DNA from: Cupriavidus laharis
GTDB lineage: Bacteria > Pseudomonadota > Gammaproteobacteria > Burkholderiales > Burkholderiaceae
Reading direction: 5' to 3'
Length of the DNA stretch: 64,000 bases
Assembly: GCF_914271435.1 (NCBI RefSeq)
Contig: NZ_CAJZAI010000002.1
Span: 372,001 to 436,000 of the forward strand
The stretch's first letter is position 1; the number at the start of each line of letters is the position of its first letter. Positions 1 through 8,898 of the stretch are shown piece after piece. The notes beneath the pieces were generated by a model. That model was not told the DNA's origin, ran no database searches, and worked only from the letters and a program-made list of their open reading frames with translations. The translations under genes were made by a program, and so were the position numbers.

Positions 1-1
1 C

Positions 2-1345
2 GATGGCCTGGAGGTCACACTGGTCGGCTCGGTGGGTGCCGTGCTTGAACGGCGTGACACCCTGGCACTGAGCGCCACCGAGGTCGGCTGGACGGGATCG
101 CTGTACGTCGGCGGCGCCGTGCTCGGCGCGCTGGTGTTTGGCCGCATGGCCGACCGCCTCGGCCGCAAGCGGCTGTTCCTGGCGACGCTGCTCGTGTACA
201 TGGTGGCAACGCTGGCCACGGCGTTCTCATCGGGTTTCGCCATGTTCGCCGTGTGCCGCTTCTGCACGGGCCTTGGCATTGGCGGCGAATACGCGGCCAT
301 CAACTCGGCCATCGACGAACTGATTCCCGCACGCGTGCGCGGCCGCGTCAACCTGGCCATCAACGGCAGCTTCTGGCTGGGCGCGGCGCTCGGTGCCGGG
401 CTCAGCCTGTTGCTGCTCGACCCGCGCGTGCTGGGTCCGGTATGGGGCTGGCGCGCGTGCTTTGCGCTGGGCGCGGTGCTGGCCGTTGCCATCATGCTGG
501 TGCGCCGGCACGTGCCGGAAAGTCCGCGCTGGCTGGCTACGCATGGCCGGCATGCCGAGGCAGAGCGGGTGGTTGCCGATATCGAGGCGCAGGTGCACCC
601 GGCGCAGCAGGCGCGACCGTTCGCGCCAACCCCGCCCTCAGGTGCAGCCCCCCATGCGTCGGTACCGCCGACCGTACGCGAAGTGCTGCGGCTGCTGATG
701 CTGCGCTATCGCCGGCGCAGCCTGATCACCCTCGCGTTGATGCTGGCGCAGGCCTTCTTCTACAACGCCATCTTCTTCACGTATGCGCTCGTGCTCACGC
801 GCTTCTACGGCGTGCCGGACAGCCGCGTGGCGCTCTACCTGTTCCCGTTTGCACTCGGCAACGCAGCCGGGCCGCTGGTGCTGGGGCCGCTCTTCGACGA
901 GATTGGCCGGCGCCGGATGATCGCCATCACCTATGTGCTTTCAGGCCTCGGCCTGGCAGCAACCGGATGGGCCTTCACGCAAGGCTGGCTCGATGCCACC
1001 GGCCAGGCATTGTGCTGGTCCGCCGTGTTCTTCCTGGCCTCCGCCGCGGCCAGCTCCGCCTACCTGACCGCCAGCGAAGTCTTTCCCCTGGAAATGCGTG
1101 CGCTGGCCATCTCGGTCTTCTATGCGGTGGGAACGGGCACGGGTGGCTTCATCGCACCGGTATTGCTTGGCGCGCTGATCGAGCTTGGCAACCGCGAAGC
1201 CGTAGCGGCCGGCTACGGACTCGGGGCCGCGCTGGTCATCATTGCCGGGCTGCTGGCCTTGCGCTACGGCGTGGATGCGGAGCGGCGGCCACTCGAAGAC
1301 GTGGCGCGGCCATTGGGAAGTGACTGGAGGAACAGACCGGACTGA
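2..1345 (+). CDS. MFS transporter, 5' end outside the window
   Basis: Major facilitator superfamily secondary transporter of the inner membrane. The frame is open to the left edge and encodes DGLEVTLVGSV ahead of the first possible internal start (GTG at 32), so the true N-terminus lies outside the window. The loop 2-3 signature is visible as GRMADRLGRKR, followed by the RCFTG-like helix 4 region and a second-half copy (LFDEIGRRR). About 12 hydrophobic segments can be counted. The acidic first helix resembles metabolite:H+ or sugar-acid symporters, but the substrate cannot be read from sequence. A LysR regulator follows on the same strand, 134 nt downstream. Confidence 0.9.
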   Translation, partial: DGLEVTLVGSVGAVLERRDTLALSATEVGWTGSLYVGGAVLGALVFGRMADRLGRKRLFLATLLVYMVATLATAFSSGFAMFAVCRFCTGLGIGGEYAAINSAIDELIPARVRGRVNLAINGSFWLGAALGAGLSLLLLDPRVLGPVWGWRACFALGAVLAVAIMLVRRHVPESPRWLATHGRHAEAERVVADIEAQVHPAQQARPFAPTPPSGAAPHASVPPTVREVLRLLMLRYRRRSLITLALMLAQAFFYNAIFFTYALVLTRFYGVPDSRVALYLFPFALGNAAGPLVLGPLFDEIGRRRMIAITYVLSGLGLAATGWAFTQGWLDATGQALCWSAVFFLASAAASSAYLTASEVFPLEMRALAISVFYAVGTGTGGFIAPVLLGALIELGNREAVAAGYGLGAALVIIAGLLALRYGVDAERRPLEDVARPLGSDWRNRPD

Positions 1346-1421
1346 CACTGGCACTTCGACCTTCGACCCGGTGCTTTGCGAAAAGCAAAAATACGGTCCC
1401 GATTAGTTCACGCGTTAATAT

Positions 1422-1451
1422 AAAAATCATCTACTCATATTGATGATTTTT
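1422..1451. promoter_or_regulatory. Inverted repeat upstream of the lysR gene
   Basis: AAAAATCATC (1422-1431) and GATGATTTTT (1442-1451) form a perfect 10-bp inverted repeat with a 10-nt spacer, in the AT-rich gap between the MFS gene and the LysR gene. Its right arm ends about 28 nt before the lysR start. It could be a LysR autoregulatory site or a weak terminator of the MFS gene; the sequence does not decide. Confidence 0.45.
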
Positions 1452-1479
1452 TCGAACAGACTGATCAAGAAATTCAAAG

Positions 1480-2400
1480 ATGAAAATCACACTCGATGCG
1501 CTTCAGGTTGTCGAGTCCATTGCGCGCTGCGGCACGTTCGGACTTGCCGGCAAGGAGCTGCATAAGGCGCCTTCTTCGCTGAGCTATGTCGTGCAGAAAC
1601 TGGAAAGCGACCTGGGCGTCACGGTATTCGACCGCAGCGCGCACCGCGTTCGGCTGACCACGGCCGGCGAGGTCCTGCTCGATGAAGGCCGCCGGCTGCT
1701 GCGCGCCGCGAACGACCTGGAAGAGCGCGTCAGGCGCGCGGAAGCCGGCTGGGAGGCGGAGCTCAAGATCGCCACGGATGCACTGGTTCCGTTCGATGCG
1801 GTCCTGCCGTTCATTTCGGCATTCCAGGCGGAAAACAGCTATACCCGCCTGTTGTTTTCGCAGGAAATGCTGGGCAATAACTGGAAAGCGCTGGCATCGA
1901 ACAGCGTCGACCTGCTGATTGGCGCCGTGGGCGATCCACCCGCGGTCCAGGGCCTGTTCTCCGTGCCCGCCGGCAGCATGAAATCCGTCTTCGTGGTCGC
2001 GCCCGGGCATCCGCTTGCGGCAGTCGACGAGCCGATCGACTGTGCCTTGCTGTGGCAACACCAGTTCGTGGAAGTCAGCCTGCCGCAGGAAGGCGCGGCC
2101 GACACAATCCAGCCGCTCGTGGACGGGCAGAAGCACATCAGCGTGCCGACACTCGATGCCAAGCTGTCGGTCCTGCTTTCCGGCCTGGCATGCGGCTACC
2201 TGCCGACCTGCGCGGCACAGCCGTACCTTGACAAGGGGTTGCTGGTATCACGGCGGCTGGGCGAGGAACGCCCGCCACAGACGCTGCATATCGCCTGGCG
2301 CAGCAAGGATCCGGGCCGGGCGATCGGCTGGTGGATCGAGCGGAAGGACGCGCTGGCCGAAACCCTGCGGCAGTACCTGGGGCTGCAGGCCTCAGCCTGA
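1480..2400 (+). CDS. LysR family transcriptional regulator
   Basis: 306 aa, the usual LysR length. The N-terminal winged helix-turn-helix spans about residues 4-63: a FGLAGKELHKAPSSLSY recognition region, then QKLESDLGVTVFDRS and the LTTAGEVLLDEGR linker-helix start. The rest is the LysR substrate-binding fold (about 90-295) that senses a small co-inducer. The target is unknown: upstream is an MFS transporter on the same strand. Its stop overlaps by 9 nt the end of the convergent EAL gene. The ATG at 1480 is the only start that keeps the whole helix-turn-helix. Confidence 0.93.
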   Translation: MKITLDALQVVESIARCGTFGLAGKELHKAPSSLSYVVQKLESDLGVTVFDRSAHRVRLTTAGEVLLDEGRRLLRAANDLEERVRRAEAGWEAELKIATDALVPFDAVLPFISAFQAENSYTRLLFSQEMLGNNWKALASNSVDLLIGAVGDPPAVQGLFSVPAGSMKSVFVVAPGHPLAAVDEPIDCALLWQHQFVEVSLPQEGAADTIQPLVDGQKHISVPTLDAKLSVLLSGLACGYLPTCAAQPYLDKGLLVSRRLGEERPPQTLHIAWRSKDPGRAIGWWIERKDALAETLRQYLGLQASA

Positions 2401-4638
2401 CACACCGGCACCGGCGGGCCAGGCATCCAGCCACCGCTGCAATGCCGCTGGCGGTGCCGGCCGGGCAAACAGGTAGCCCTGCGCCACCGGGCAGCGCAGG
2501 TGCACCAGCAGTTCGCACTGCCGCGGGTCTTCCACGCCTTCGGCGACAATGGCCAGCCCGAGGCTGTGGCCGATCCCGATCATCGCGCCGACCAGCGCGC
2601 GTGCGCGGCGCTGGCGCTCGGGGTCTTCGTCCAGACAGTCCGCGACGAAGCTGCGGTCGATCTTGATCTCGGTCACCGGCAGGCTCGCCAGGCTGGAAAG
2701 GCTGGAGTAGCCCATGCCGAAATCATCGATCGACAGCCCTGCCCCCAGTGCACGGATCCGGCCCAGGATGTCCTGCGTCTGCGGCGTCAGGTCGAGCATC
2801 AGGCTTTCGGTGATCTCGATCGTCAGGCACGAACCGGGCAGCCCGAACTCGCGCAGCAGGCCAGCCATGAATTCCGGCAGGCCGCTGCAGCGGAGGTTGG
2901 CGGGCGAGAGGTTGACCGACATGACCGGCACCGGCACGCCGGCGGCCCGCCATTGGGCCATCTGGCGGCAGGCCTCGCGCAGCGTCCACTGGCTGATGGC
3001 ATCGATCTCGCCGATCTCCTCGGCCAGGCTGATGAACCGTTCCGGGCTGACATCGCCCAGCTCCGGGTCGGTCCACCGCAACAGTGCTTCCACCCCGCTG
3101 ATCCCGCCCCGGTCCAGACGCACCTGCGGCTGGTAGTGCAGTTGCAGCAGGTCGGAGGCGATCGCGTGCTTGAGCGCCGCGCCCAGCAGCAGCCGGTCCC
3201 GCGCAATCTGGTTCATTTCCGGACTGTAGAACAGCCAGTTGCCGCCACCGGCTTCGTTGGCGCGGTACATCGCGCTGCGCGCATTCTGGAGCAGCGCGTC
3301 GCGGTCGCTGCCGCCCTCCGGGCAATGGCTGATGCCGATGCTGACGGACATGCCCAGCGGTACGCCAGCCACGCTGATGGTCTCGCCGACGGCAAGCTGG
3401 AGCTGGCGTGCCAGCAGCGAGGCACGCTCCACGCCGCAGCCCGGCGCCACGACGACAAACAGGTCCCCTTCAATGCGGCTGAGGAATTCGTCGGGCCTCA
3501 GTGGAGCGCGCAGGCGGTTGGCCACCTCGACCAGCATCTGGTCGCCCGCGGCGTGACCGAAGGTATCGTTGACGTCCTTGAAGCGGTCCGGTCCGATACA
3601 GAAGAAGGCAATCTCCCCCACCGGCGCGGCGGCCAGCAGGCAGTCGACATGCCGGTGCAGCTGGCTGCGGTTGGGCAACCCGGTCAAGCCATCGAACTGT
3701 GCGAGCTTGTTGATCTGCTGCCGGCTTTCCTCACGGTCGATCGCCAGCATACACAGGTGCACGCACGCATCGACGATGCGCTCATGGAACGCATCCGGTC
3801 CGCGCGGCTCGCCGAAGTAGAACGCGAAGGTGCCTGCCACGCTGCCGTCACGCCGCTTGATCGGATAAGACGAGCATGCACGCAGCCCGTGCGGCAGCGC
3901 AAGTTGCTTGTAGGGGGCCCATAGCGGATGGGTCTCGATATCCGCCACCAGCACGGCTTCGCCGCGAAACGCCGCGGTCCCGCAGCTTCCGACGCCTTCG
4001 CCGATTTCCACGCCGTCGAGCGCCGCGCTGTACTCCGGCGGCAGCCTCGGCCCGGCCCAGGTGCGCAGCCGGTGCGCGGCATCCACCAGCAGGATGGAAG
4101 ACGTCACCCCTGGGGCAATGGCCTCGACCCGGCGGCACAGGAAATCGCCCACGTCCTGCAGCGGGATATCGCTGGCGACGGCTTCCAGCACGGCACGCTG
4201 CAGATCGCGGATATTCCGCTCCTCGGTGACATCGGATTCCTCGCGCCGAGCCACTTCGTCCGACACATCGCGGGCAAGCGCCAGGTAGTGAACCCTGCCG
4301 GCAACGTCGATCTTCGAAAGCGAAAACACCGCCAACAGCGTGCCGCCATCCTTGCGCTCGACCAGGATCTCGCGGCTCATGCCAACCACCCGGTCGGTGC
4401 CGCTTTCGCGATGCTTGCGGATATACCCGCCATGGCTGGCGCGGATTGCCTGCGGCACGAGCGTGCGCACGTCCTGGCCAAGTACCTCGTCGCACGCTAT
4501 CCCCCACAGCCGTTCGGCCGCGTGGTTGAAAAACAGGATGCGATCCGCCTCGTCGATCAGCACCGCGGCAATGATCGACTGCTCGAGCGCCGGCAGCAGG
4601 GCGTGCCGCACCTCGACGGTCAGGTCTTCGCTTCTCAT
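2392..4638 (-). CDS. PAS-GAF-GGDEF-EAL cyclic-di-GMP phosphodiesterase
   Basis: 748 aa from the ATG at 4638; the frame is open further upstream but that part is not domain-like. Order: PAS (about 10-130, DEADRILFFNHAAERLWG), GAF (about 150-300), GGDEF (about 305-465), EAL (about 485-735). The EAL domain looks active, with EALLRW, DDFGMGYSSL, EGVE and QGYLF. The GGDEF signature is degenerate, EGDLF at 3457-3471, so cyclase activity is unlikely and the domain may only bind GTP. No membrane helix is seen, so it is probably a cytosolic sensor that hydrolyses c-di-GMP. It stands alone, convergent with the lysR gene. Confidence 0.9.
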   Translation of the reverse strand: MRSEDLTVEVRHALLPALEQSIIAAVLIDEADRILFFNHAAERLWGIACDEVLGQDVRTLVPQAIRASHGGYIRKHRESGTDRVVGMSREILVERKDGGTLLAVFSLSKIDVAGRVHYLALARDVSDEVARREESDVTEERNIRDLQRAVLEAVASDIPLQDVGDFLCRRVEAIAPGVTSSILLVDAAHRLRTWAGPRLPPEYSAALDGVEIGEGVGSCGTAAFRGEAVLVADIETHPLWAPYKQLALPHGLRACSSYPIKRRDGSVAGTFAFYFGEPRGPDAFHERIVDACVHLCMLAIDREESRQQINKLAQFDGLTGLPNRSQLHRHVDCLLAAAPVGEIAFFCIGPDRFKDVNDTFGHAAGDQMLVEVANRLRAPLRPDEFLSRIEGDLFVVVAPGCGVERASLLARQLQLAVGETISVAGVPLGMSVSIGISHCPEGGSDRDALLQNARSAMYRANEAGGGNWLFYSPEMNQIARDRLLLGAALKHAIASDLLQLHYQPQVRLDRGGISGVEALLRWTDPELGDVSPERFISLAEEIGEIDAISQWTLREACRQMAQWRAAGVPVPVMSVNLSPANLRCSGLPEFMAGLLREFGLPGSCLTIEITESLMLDLTPQTQDILGRIRALGAGLSIDDFGMGYSSLSSLASLPVTEIKIDRSFVADCLDEDPERQRRARALVGAMIGIGHSLGLAIVAEGVEDPRQCELLVHLRCPVAQGYLFARPAPPAALQRWLDAWPAGAGVSG

Positions 4639-4766
4639 GTCCGGGGCCTGTTTCAGGGATGAAACGCAAACGTTCACCGCCGCTGCGTTGTGCCAATATC
4701 GACCAGCAACGGTATCACGTCCGGCCCGGGACCCGCCACCCGACAACTAGGCGGGGCCGCGGCGGG

Positions 4767-5198
4767 CTACTTGTCCCGGAGATCGTGCCAGGCCACCAGC
4801 AGGAATCCGCCCACCAGCCCCAGGTGTTCGAAGAACGCGTTTTCCATCATGAAGCGCGCGTCACCGGAGACTTCCCAGAAGCGATTGGCCAGGAACGTGG
4901 CCATCAGCGTGAAGCCGGCCAGGCCGAGCGCGCCGAGCCAGCGGTAGAAGCCCGCCAGGATCATGGCCGAGGCGCCCAGTTCCAGCGCGATGGTCGCGGC
5001 CGCCAGCGGCCCGGCCGGTGCCAGGCCGAAATGCTGCATCTCCGCCATGGCGGCCGGAAAGTCCAGCGCCTTGTTCAGCCCACCCTGCAGGTAGGCGGCG
5101 CACAGCCCCAGCAATGCCACCCAGCGCACGGCCGGTGTGGCGAATCGGGATGCCCGGGTTTCCGTCCCGGGCGAGGTGACACGGCCGTGCTCGATCAT
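4767..5198 (-). CDS. DoxX family membrane protein
   Basis: 143 aa with four hydrophobic segments and the DoxX pattern: YLQGGLNKALDF in helix 1, an LELGASAMILAG helix, and FFEHLGLVGGFLLVA at the C-terminus. DoxX proteins are small inner-membrane proteins linked to quinone or thiol redox chemistry; a specific role cannot be assigned. The ATG at 5198 is preceded by an AGGGAGAG ribosome-binding site and is preferred to the longer frame starting at 5270. The gene is divergent from the hydrolase gene at 5665. Confidence 0.85.
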   Translation of the reverse strand: MIEHGRVTSPGTETRASRFATPAVRWVALLGLCAAYLQGGLNKALDFPAAMAEMQHFGLAPAGPLAAATIALELGASAMILAGFYRWLGALGLAGFTLMATFLANRFWEVSGDARFMMENAFFEHLGLVGGFLLVAWHDLRDK

Positions 5199-5664
5199 CA
5201 ATGGCTCTCCCTGTTCGCGTAGCGCTTGCGCCGGCTGCGCGACCGCGATGCCCCGCACAAGCGCTGTCATATTAATTCATCCCGGATTGAATAAAAAACT
5301 TAATACGTGAGTTTAATTTTTTCATCATTCTTTCACTACCCTTATCGTCGTGATGCATCCAAAAATGCCAGGGCCCTCGCCGTTCTTCCATTCGATCGCC
5401 AATCCATTTCTTCGAATAGTCTGTTCGAAACAATCCGTTATGCCGGCCAGGGATGGCTCGATATACTTTCGCCACACGACGCGGACAGTCCGGGAAGTGC
5501 CCCGTACTGTTCATTCGGAGTGCCGTTGCACGACAGTCGTGCCGACATCATTACCGCCGCGCATGCTGCCGTCGGCGCGCAGATGATTCGTCCCCCGCCA
5601 TGCCGCCGCGCAGGCCGCGTGCTGAACCGGAGGCATGGCCGTCTTTCCGTTCCAGGAGAAAACC
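5199..5664. other. Intergenic region between divergent doxX and hydrolase genes
   Basis: 466 nt without a convincing gene. The part next to doxX (about 5270-5345) is strongly AT-rich compared with its surroundings and is the likely promoter zone. The rest has ordinary base composition and only short frames that lack ribosome-binding sites. No strong inverted repeat was noticed. Confidence 0.5.
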
Positions 5665-6351
5665 GTGAGCAATCCGAAGCTTGAAGTCCTCACCCCGCAA
5701 AACTGCCAGCTGATCTTCATCGACCATCAACCGCAAATGGCATTCGGCGTGCAGTCGATTGACCGGCAAGTCCTGAAGAACAATGTGGTCGGTCTGGCAA
5801 AGGCCGCGAAAATCTTCAATATTCCGACGACGATCACCACCGTGGAAACCGAAAGCTTCTCCGGCTTCACGTATCCCGAACTGCTCGATGTGTTTCCCGA
5901 CCACAAGCTGCTGGAACGCACCTCGATGAACTCGTGGGACGACCAGAAGGTGCGGGACGCGCTGGCGGCCGCGGGCCGCAAGAAGGTCGTGGTATCCGGC
6001 CTGTGGACGGAGGTCTGCAACAACACTTTCGCGCTCAGTGCGATGCACGACGCCGACTACGAGATCTACATGGTGGCCGACGCGTCGGGCGGCACCTCGA
6101 AGGACGCACACGACTACTCCATGCAGCGCATGATCCAGGCCGGCGTCGTACCGGTCACGTGGCAGCAGGTCCTGCTCGAATGGCAGCGCGACTGGGCGCA
6201 CCGCGACACCTATGATGCTGTGATGGCGCTGGTCAAGGAACATTCCGGTGCCTATGGCATGGGCGTGGACTATGCCTACACGATGGTGCACAAGGCACCG
6301 CAACGCACGGCAACGAAGCACGAGGCCATTCCGGCGGTTCCCGCGCGCTGA
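5665..6351 (+). CDS. Isochorismatase-family cysteine hydrolase
   Basis: 228 aa. The isochorismatase-like fold is shown by LIFIDHQPQMAFGV (catalytic Asp region), the Lys-containing AAGRKKVVVSGLWTEVCNN segment that carries the nucleophilic Cys, and the following TFALSAMHDADYEIYMVADA. Relatives of the YcaC type hydrolyse amides or related C-N bonds; the substrate is unknown. The GTG at 5665 follows an AGGAGA ribosome-binding site by 5 nt, so the longer frame from 5635 is rejected. It precedes a Tat-signal amidohydrolase, suggesting a shared catabolic task. Confidence 0.88.
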   Translation: MSNPKLEVLTPQNCQLIFIDHQPQMAFGVQSIDRQVLKNNVVGLAKAAKIFNIPTTITTVETESFSGFTYPELLDVFPDHKLLERTSMNSWDDQKVRDALAAAGRKKVVVSGLWTEVCNNTFALSAMHDADYEIYMVADASGGTSKDAHDYSMQRMIQAGVVPVTWQQVLLEWQRDWAHRDTYDAVMALVKEHSGAYGMGVDYAYTMVHKAPQRTATKHEAIPAVPAR

Positions 6352-6499
6352 GGCACGCACCAGCCTGAATGCGGGCGCTGCAGGATAGCTGCGGCGCCCG
6401 CCCCGAAAGCTGCCACTCCGCACCCAGACGTCCGCATGGCCGGGGCGCATGCCGCGATCGAACAGCCGGCCAAGCCCCTACCGTTTTCCGCCAGACCGA

Positions 6500-8482
6500 A
6501 TGCCCACTGAGAACGACAGCACGGACCGCACCGTCCCGCCCATGACCCGCCGCCAGTTTATTGCCGGAGCCGCAGCGCTCGGCGCGGCGGCCGCCTCCAG
6601 GAGTTTCGCCATGAATGCTTCGACCGCCCCGGACCTGATTCTCGTCAATGGCAAGTTCACCACGCTGGACCGGTCCAATCCGCAAGCCGAAGCCGTCGCC
6701 ATCAGGGATGGCCGGTTTGCCGCCGTCGGCACGAAGCAGGAGATCATGCAGAGCGCCGCCGGCGACACCCGCGTGATCGACCTTGGCGGACGCCGTGTCA
6801 TTCCCGGGCTGATCGACAGCCACATGCACATCATCCGCGGCGGCCTGAACTACAACATGGAGCTGCGCTGGGACGGCGTGCGCTCGCTGGCCGATGCCAT
6901 GCGCATGCTGCGCGACCAGGTGGCACGCACGCCCGCCCCGCAATGGGTGCGCGTAGTCGGCGGGTTCACCGAACACCAGTTCGCCGAAAAGCGCCTGCCG
7001 ACCATTGACGAGCTGAACGCGGCGGCGCCTGACACGCCCGTGTTCATCCTGCACCTGTATGACCGTGCCATCCTGAACGGCGCCGCGCTGCGCGCCGTCG
7101 GCTACACCAAGGACACGCCCAACCCGCCCGGCGGCGAGATCATTCGCGACGCGGGCGGCAACCCCACGGGGCTGCTGCTGGCCAAGCCCAATGCCACCAT
7201 CCTGTACGCCACGCTGGCCAAGGGACCGAAGCTGCCGCCCGAGTACCAGAAGAACTCGACGCGCCACTTCATGCGCGAGGTGAACCGCCTCGGCGTGACC
7301 GGCGTGATCGACGCGGGCGGCGGCTACCAGAACTACCCCGAGGACTACAGCATCATCGAAGAGCTGCACAAGGAAGGCCAGCTCACGGTGCGGCTCGCGT
7401 ACAACCTGTTCACCCAGAAGCCGAAGGAAGAACTGAGCGACTTCCGCACGTGGGCGGGCAAGGTCAAGCCCGGCCAGGGCGACGACCTGTACCGGCACAA
7501 CGGCGCCGGCGAGATGCTGGTCTACACCGCCGCGGACTTCGAGGACTTCCGCGTCGAACGGCCGGAAATGCCGCCGTCGATGGAAGGCGACCTGGAACCC
7601 GTGATCCGCCTGCTGGTGGAAAAACGCTGGCCGTGGCGCCTGCATGCCACCTATAACGAAACCATCTCGCGCGCGCTGGACGTGTACGAGAAGGTGGCGC
7701 GTGACATGCCGTTCAACGACCTGCACTGGTTCTTCGACCACGCCGAGACCATCAGCGACCGCAACATCGACCGCATCGCGGCACTCGGCGGCGGCATTGC
7801 CGTGCAGCACCGCATGGCGTACCAGGGCGAATACTTCGTCGAGCGCTATGGCGCCAGGGCCGCTGAAGCGACGCCGCCGATCAAGAAGATGCTGGAGCGC
7901 GGCGTCAAGGTCGGCGCGGGCACCGACGCCACGCGCGTCGCGTCGTATAACCCGTGGGTATCGCTGTACTGGCTCACTACCGGCAAGACCGTGGGCGGCT
8001 TGTCGATGTACCCGCAGGCCAACGTGCTCGACCGCGAAACCGCGCTGCGGCTCTGGACCGAGGCCAACACGTGGTTCTCGAACGAGGAAGGCAAGAAGGG
8101 GCAGATTGCCGTCGGCCAGCTCGCGGACCTTGCCGTGCTGTCGAATGACTACTTCACCGTCCCCGGCGACGAGATCCAGGACATCACCGCCGTGATGACC
8201 GTGCTCGGCGGCAAGGTCGTCTATGGCGACGGCGAGTTCGGCAAACATTCGCCCGACCTGCCGCCGCCCATGCCGGACTGGTCGCCGGCGCGCCACGGCA
8301 GCCGCTACCAGCCACGACCGCAGGCGCAGGCCCGTACGCTGGCGCTGAACACCGCATGCGGTTGCGCCAGTGCCTGCGGCGTACATGGCCACGCGCACGC
8401 CAGGGCGTGGACGTCCAACATGCCTGTCTCGGACGAAGGAACGTTCTGGGGCGCACTCGGCTGCTCGTGCTGGGCGTTCTGA
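6500..8482 (+). CDS. Tat-exported YtcJ-like amidohydrolase
   Basis: About 660 aa, metal-dependent amidohydrolase superfamily (amidohydrolase 3 / YtcJ type). A twin-arginine signal, TRRQFIAGAAALGAAAASR, sits near the N-terminus, pointing to periplasmic export. The metal site motif is PGLIDSHMHI; later ligands lie in LHATYNE, WFFDHAETIS and GAGTDATRV. The C-terminus carries an unusual Cys/His-rich tail (CGCASACGVHGHAHA and GCSCWAF). No clear ribosome-binding site decides between ATGs at 6449, 6500 and 6542; 6500 is chosen because it leaves a short n-region before the twin arginines. Reaction inferred as hydrolysis of an amide or N-formyl-type bond; substrate unknown. Confidence 0.85.
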   Translation: MPTENDSTDRTVPPMTRRQFIAGAAALGAAAASRSFAMNASTAPDLILVNGKFTTLDRSNPQAEAVAIRDGRFAAVGTKQEIMQSAAGDTRVIDLGGRRVIPGLIDSHMHIIRGGLNYNMELRWDGVRSLADAMRMLRDQVARTPAPQWVRVVGGFTEHQFAEKRLPTIDELNAAAPDTPVFILHLYDRAILNGAALRAVGYTKDTPNPPGGEIIRDAGGNPTGLLLAKPNATILYATLAKGPKLPPEYQKNSTRHFMREVNRLGVTGVIDAGGGYQNYPEDYSIIEELHKEGQLTVRLAYNLFTQKPKEELSDFRTWAGKVKPGQGDDLYRHNGAGEMLVYTAADFEDFRVERPEMPPSMEGDLEPVIRLLVEKRWPWRLHATYNETISRALDVYEKVARDMPFNDLHWFFDHAETISDRNIDRIAALGGGIAVQHRMAYQGEYFVERYGARAAEATPPIKKMLERGVKVGAGTDATRVASYNPWVSLYWLTTGKTVGGLSMYPQANVLDRETALRLWTEANTWFSNEEGKKGQIAVGQLADLAVLSNDYFTVPGDEIQDITAVMTVLGGKVVYGDGEFGKHSPDLPPPMPDWSPARHGSRYQPRPQAQARTLALNTACGCASACGVHGHAHARAWTSNMPVSDEGTFWGALGCSCWAF

Positions 8483-8570
8483 CGCCCGCCCCGAAACCGG
8501 CCAGCCGGCCAGCCGGCCGCACCGGGCTGCCGTGGCAGCGCCGGTGCGGTACCCGACCAACAGGAGTCCA

Positions 8571-8864
8571 ATGATGAAGGTCTATCTCGTCTCTCTCGCC
8601 GCCGGCGTGCTCGTCGGCATCATCTACGCCCTGATGCAGGTACGCTCTCCGGCACCGCCGGCCATCGCGCTGATCGGCCTGCTCGGCATGCTGATCGGCG
8701 AGCAGGTCGTGCCGACGGTGAAACGGATGGTGGCTGGCGAACCGGTCACCGCCGCGTGGTTCCGCAGCGAATGCGTGCCCAAGATCACCGGCGCGCCGCC
8801 GAAGGCGGATGGCACGACCGAGCCGGTCACGCTGGCCGCGCGCGGCAAGGAAAGCGAGCAATGA
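8571..8864 (+). CDS. XapX domain (DUF1427) membrane protein
   Basis: 97 aa. The N-terminal half has two hydrophobic segments matching the XapX domain: LAAGVLVGIIYALMQVRSPAPP, shown here as LAAGVLVGIIYALMQ plus RSPAPPAIALIGLLGMLIGE, followed by QVVPTVKRM. The family is found beside permeases and amidohydrolases and has no proven function. A strong AGGAG lies just ahead of ATG 8571 (a second ATG is at 8574). The C-terminal 40 residues are polar and not family-conserved. It lies between the amidohydrolase and porin genes in one apparent operon. Confidence 0.82.
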   Translation: MMKVYLVSLAAGVLVGIIYALMQVRSPAPPAIALIGLLGMLIGEQVVPTVKRMVAGEPVTAAWFRSECVPKITGAPPKADGTTEPVTLAARGKESEQ

Positions 8865-8898
8865 CCCGGTGCCGCCCGGGATGCCGCGGGCAGCGCCA

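Noticed and set aside
1349..1363. TGGCAC resembling a sigma-54 -24 element before the lysR gene
   Set aside because: There is no TTGC at the required -12 spacing.
6233..8560. 775-codon open frame on the - strand across the amidohydrolase gene
   Set aside because: Shadow of the amidohydrolase gene; composition is that of a mirror frame.
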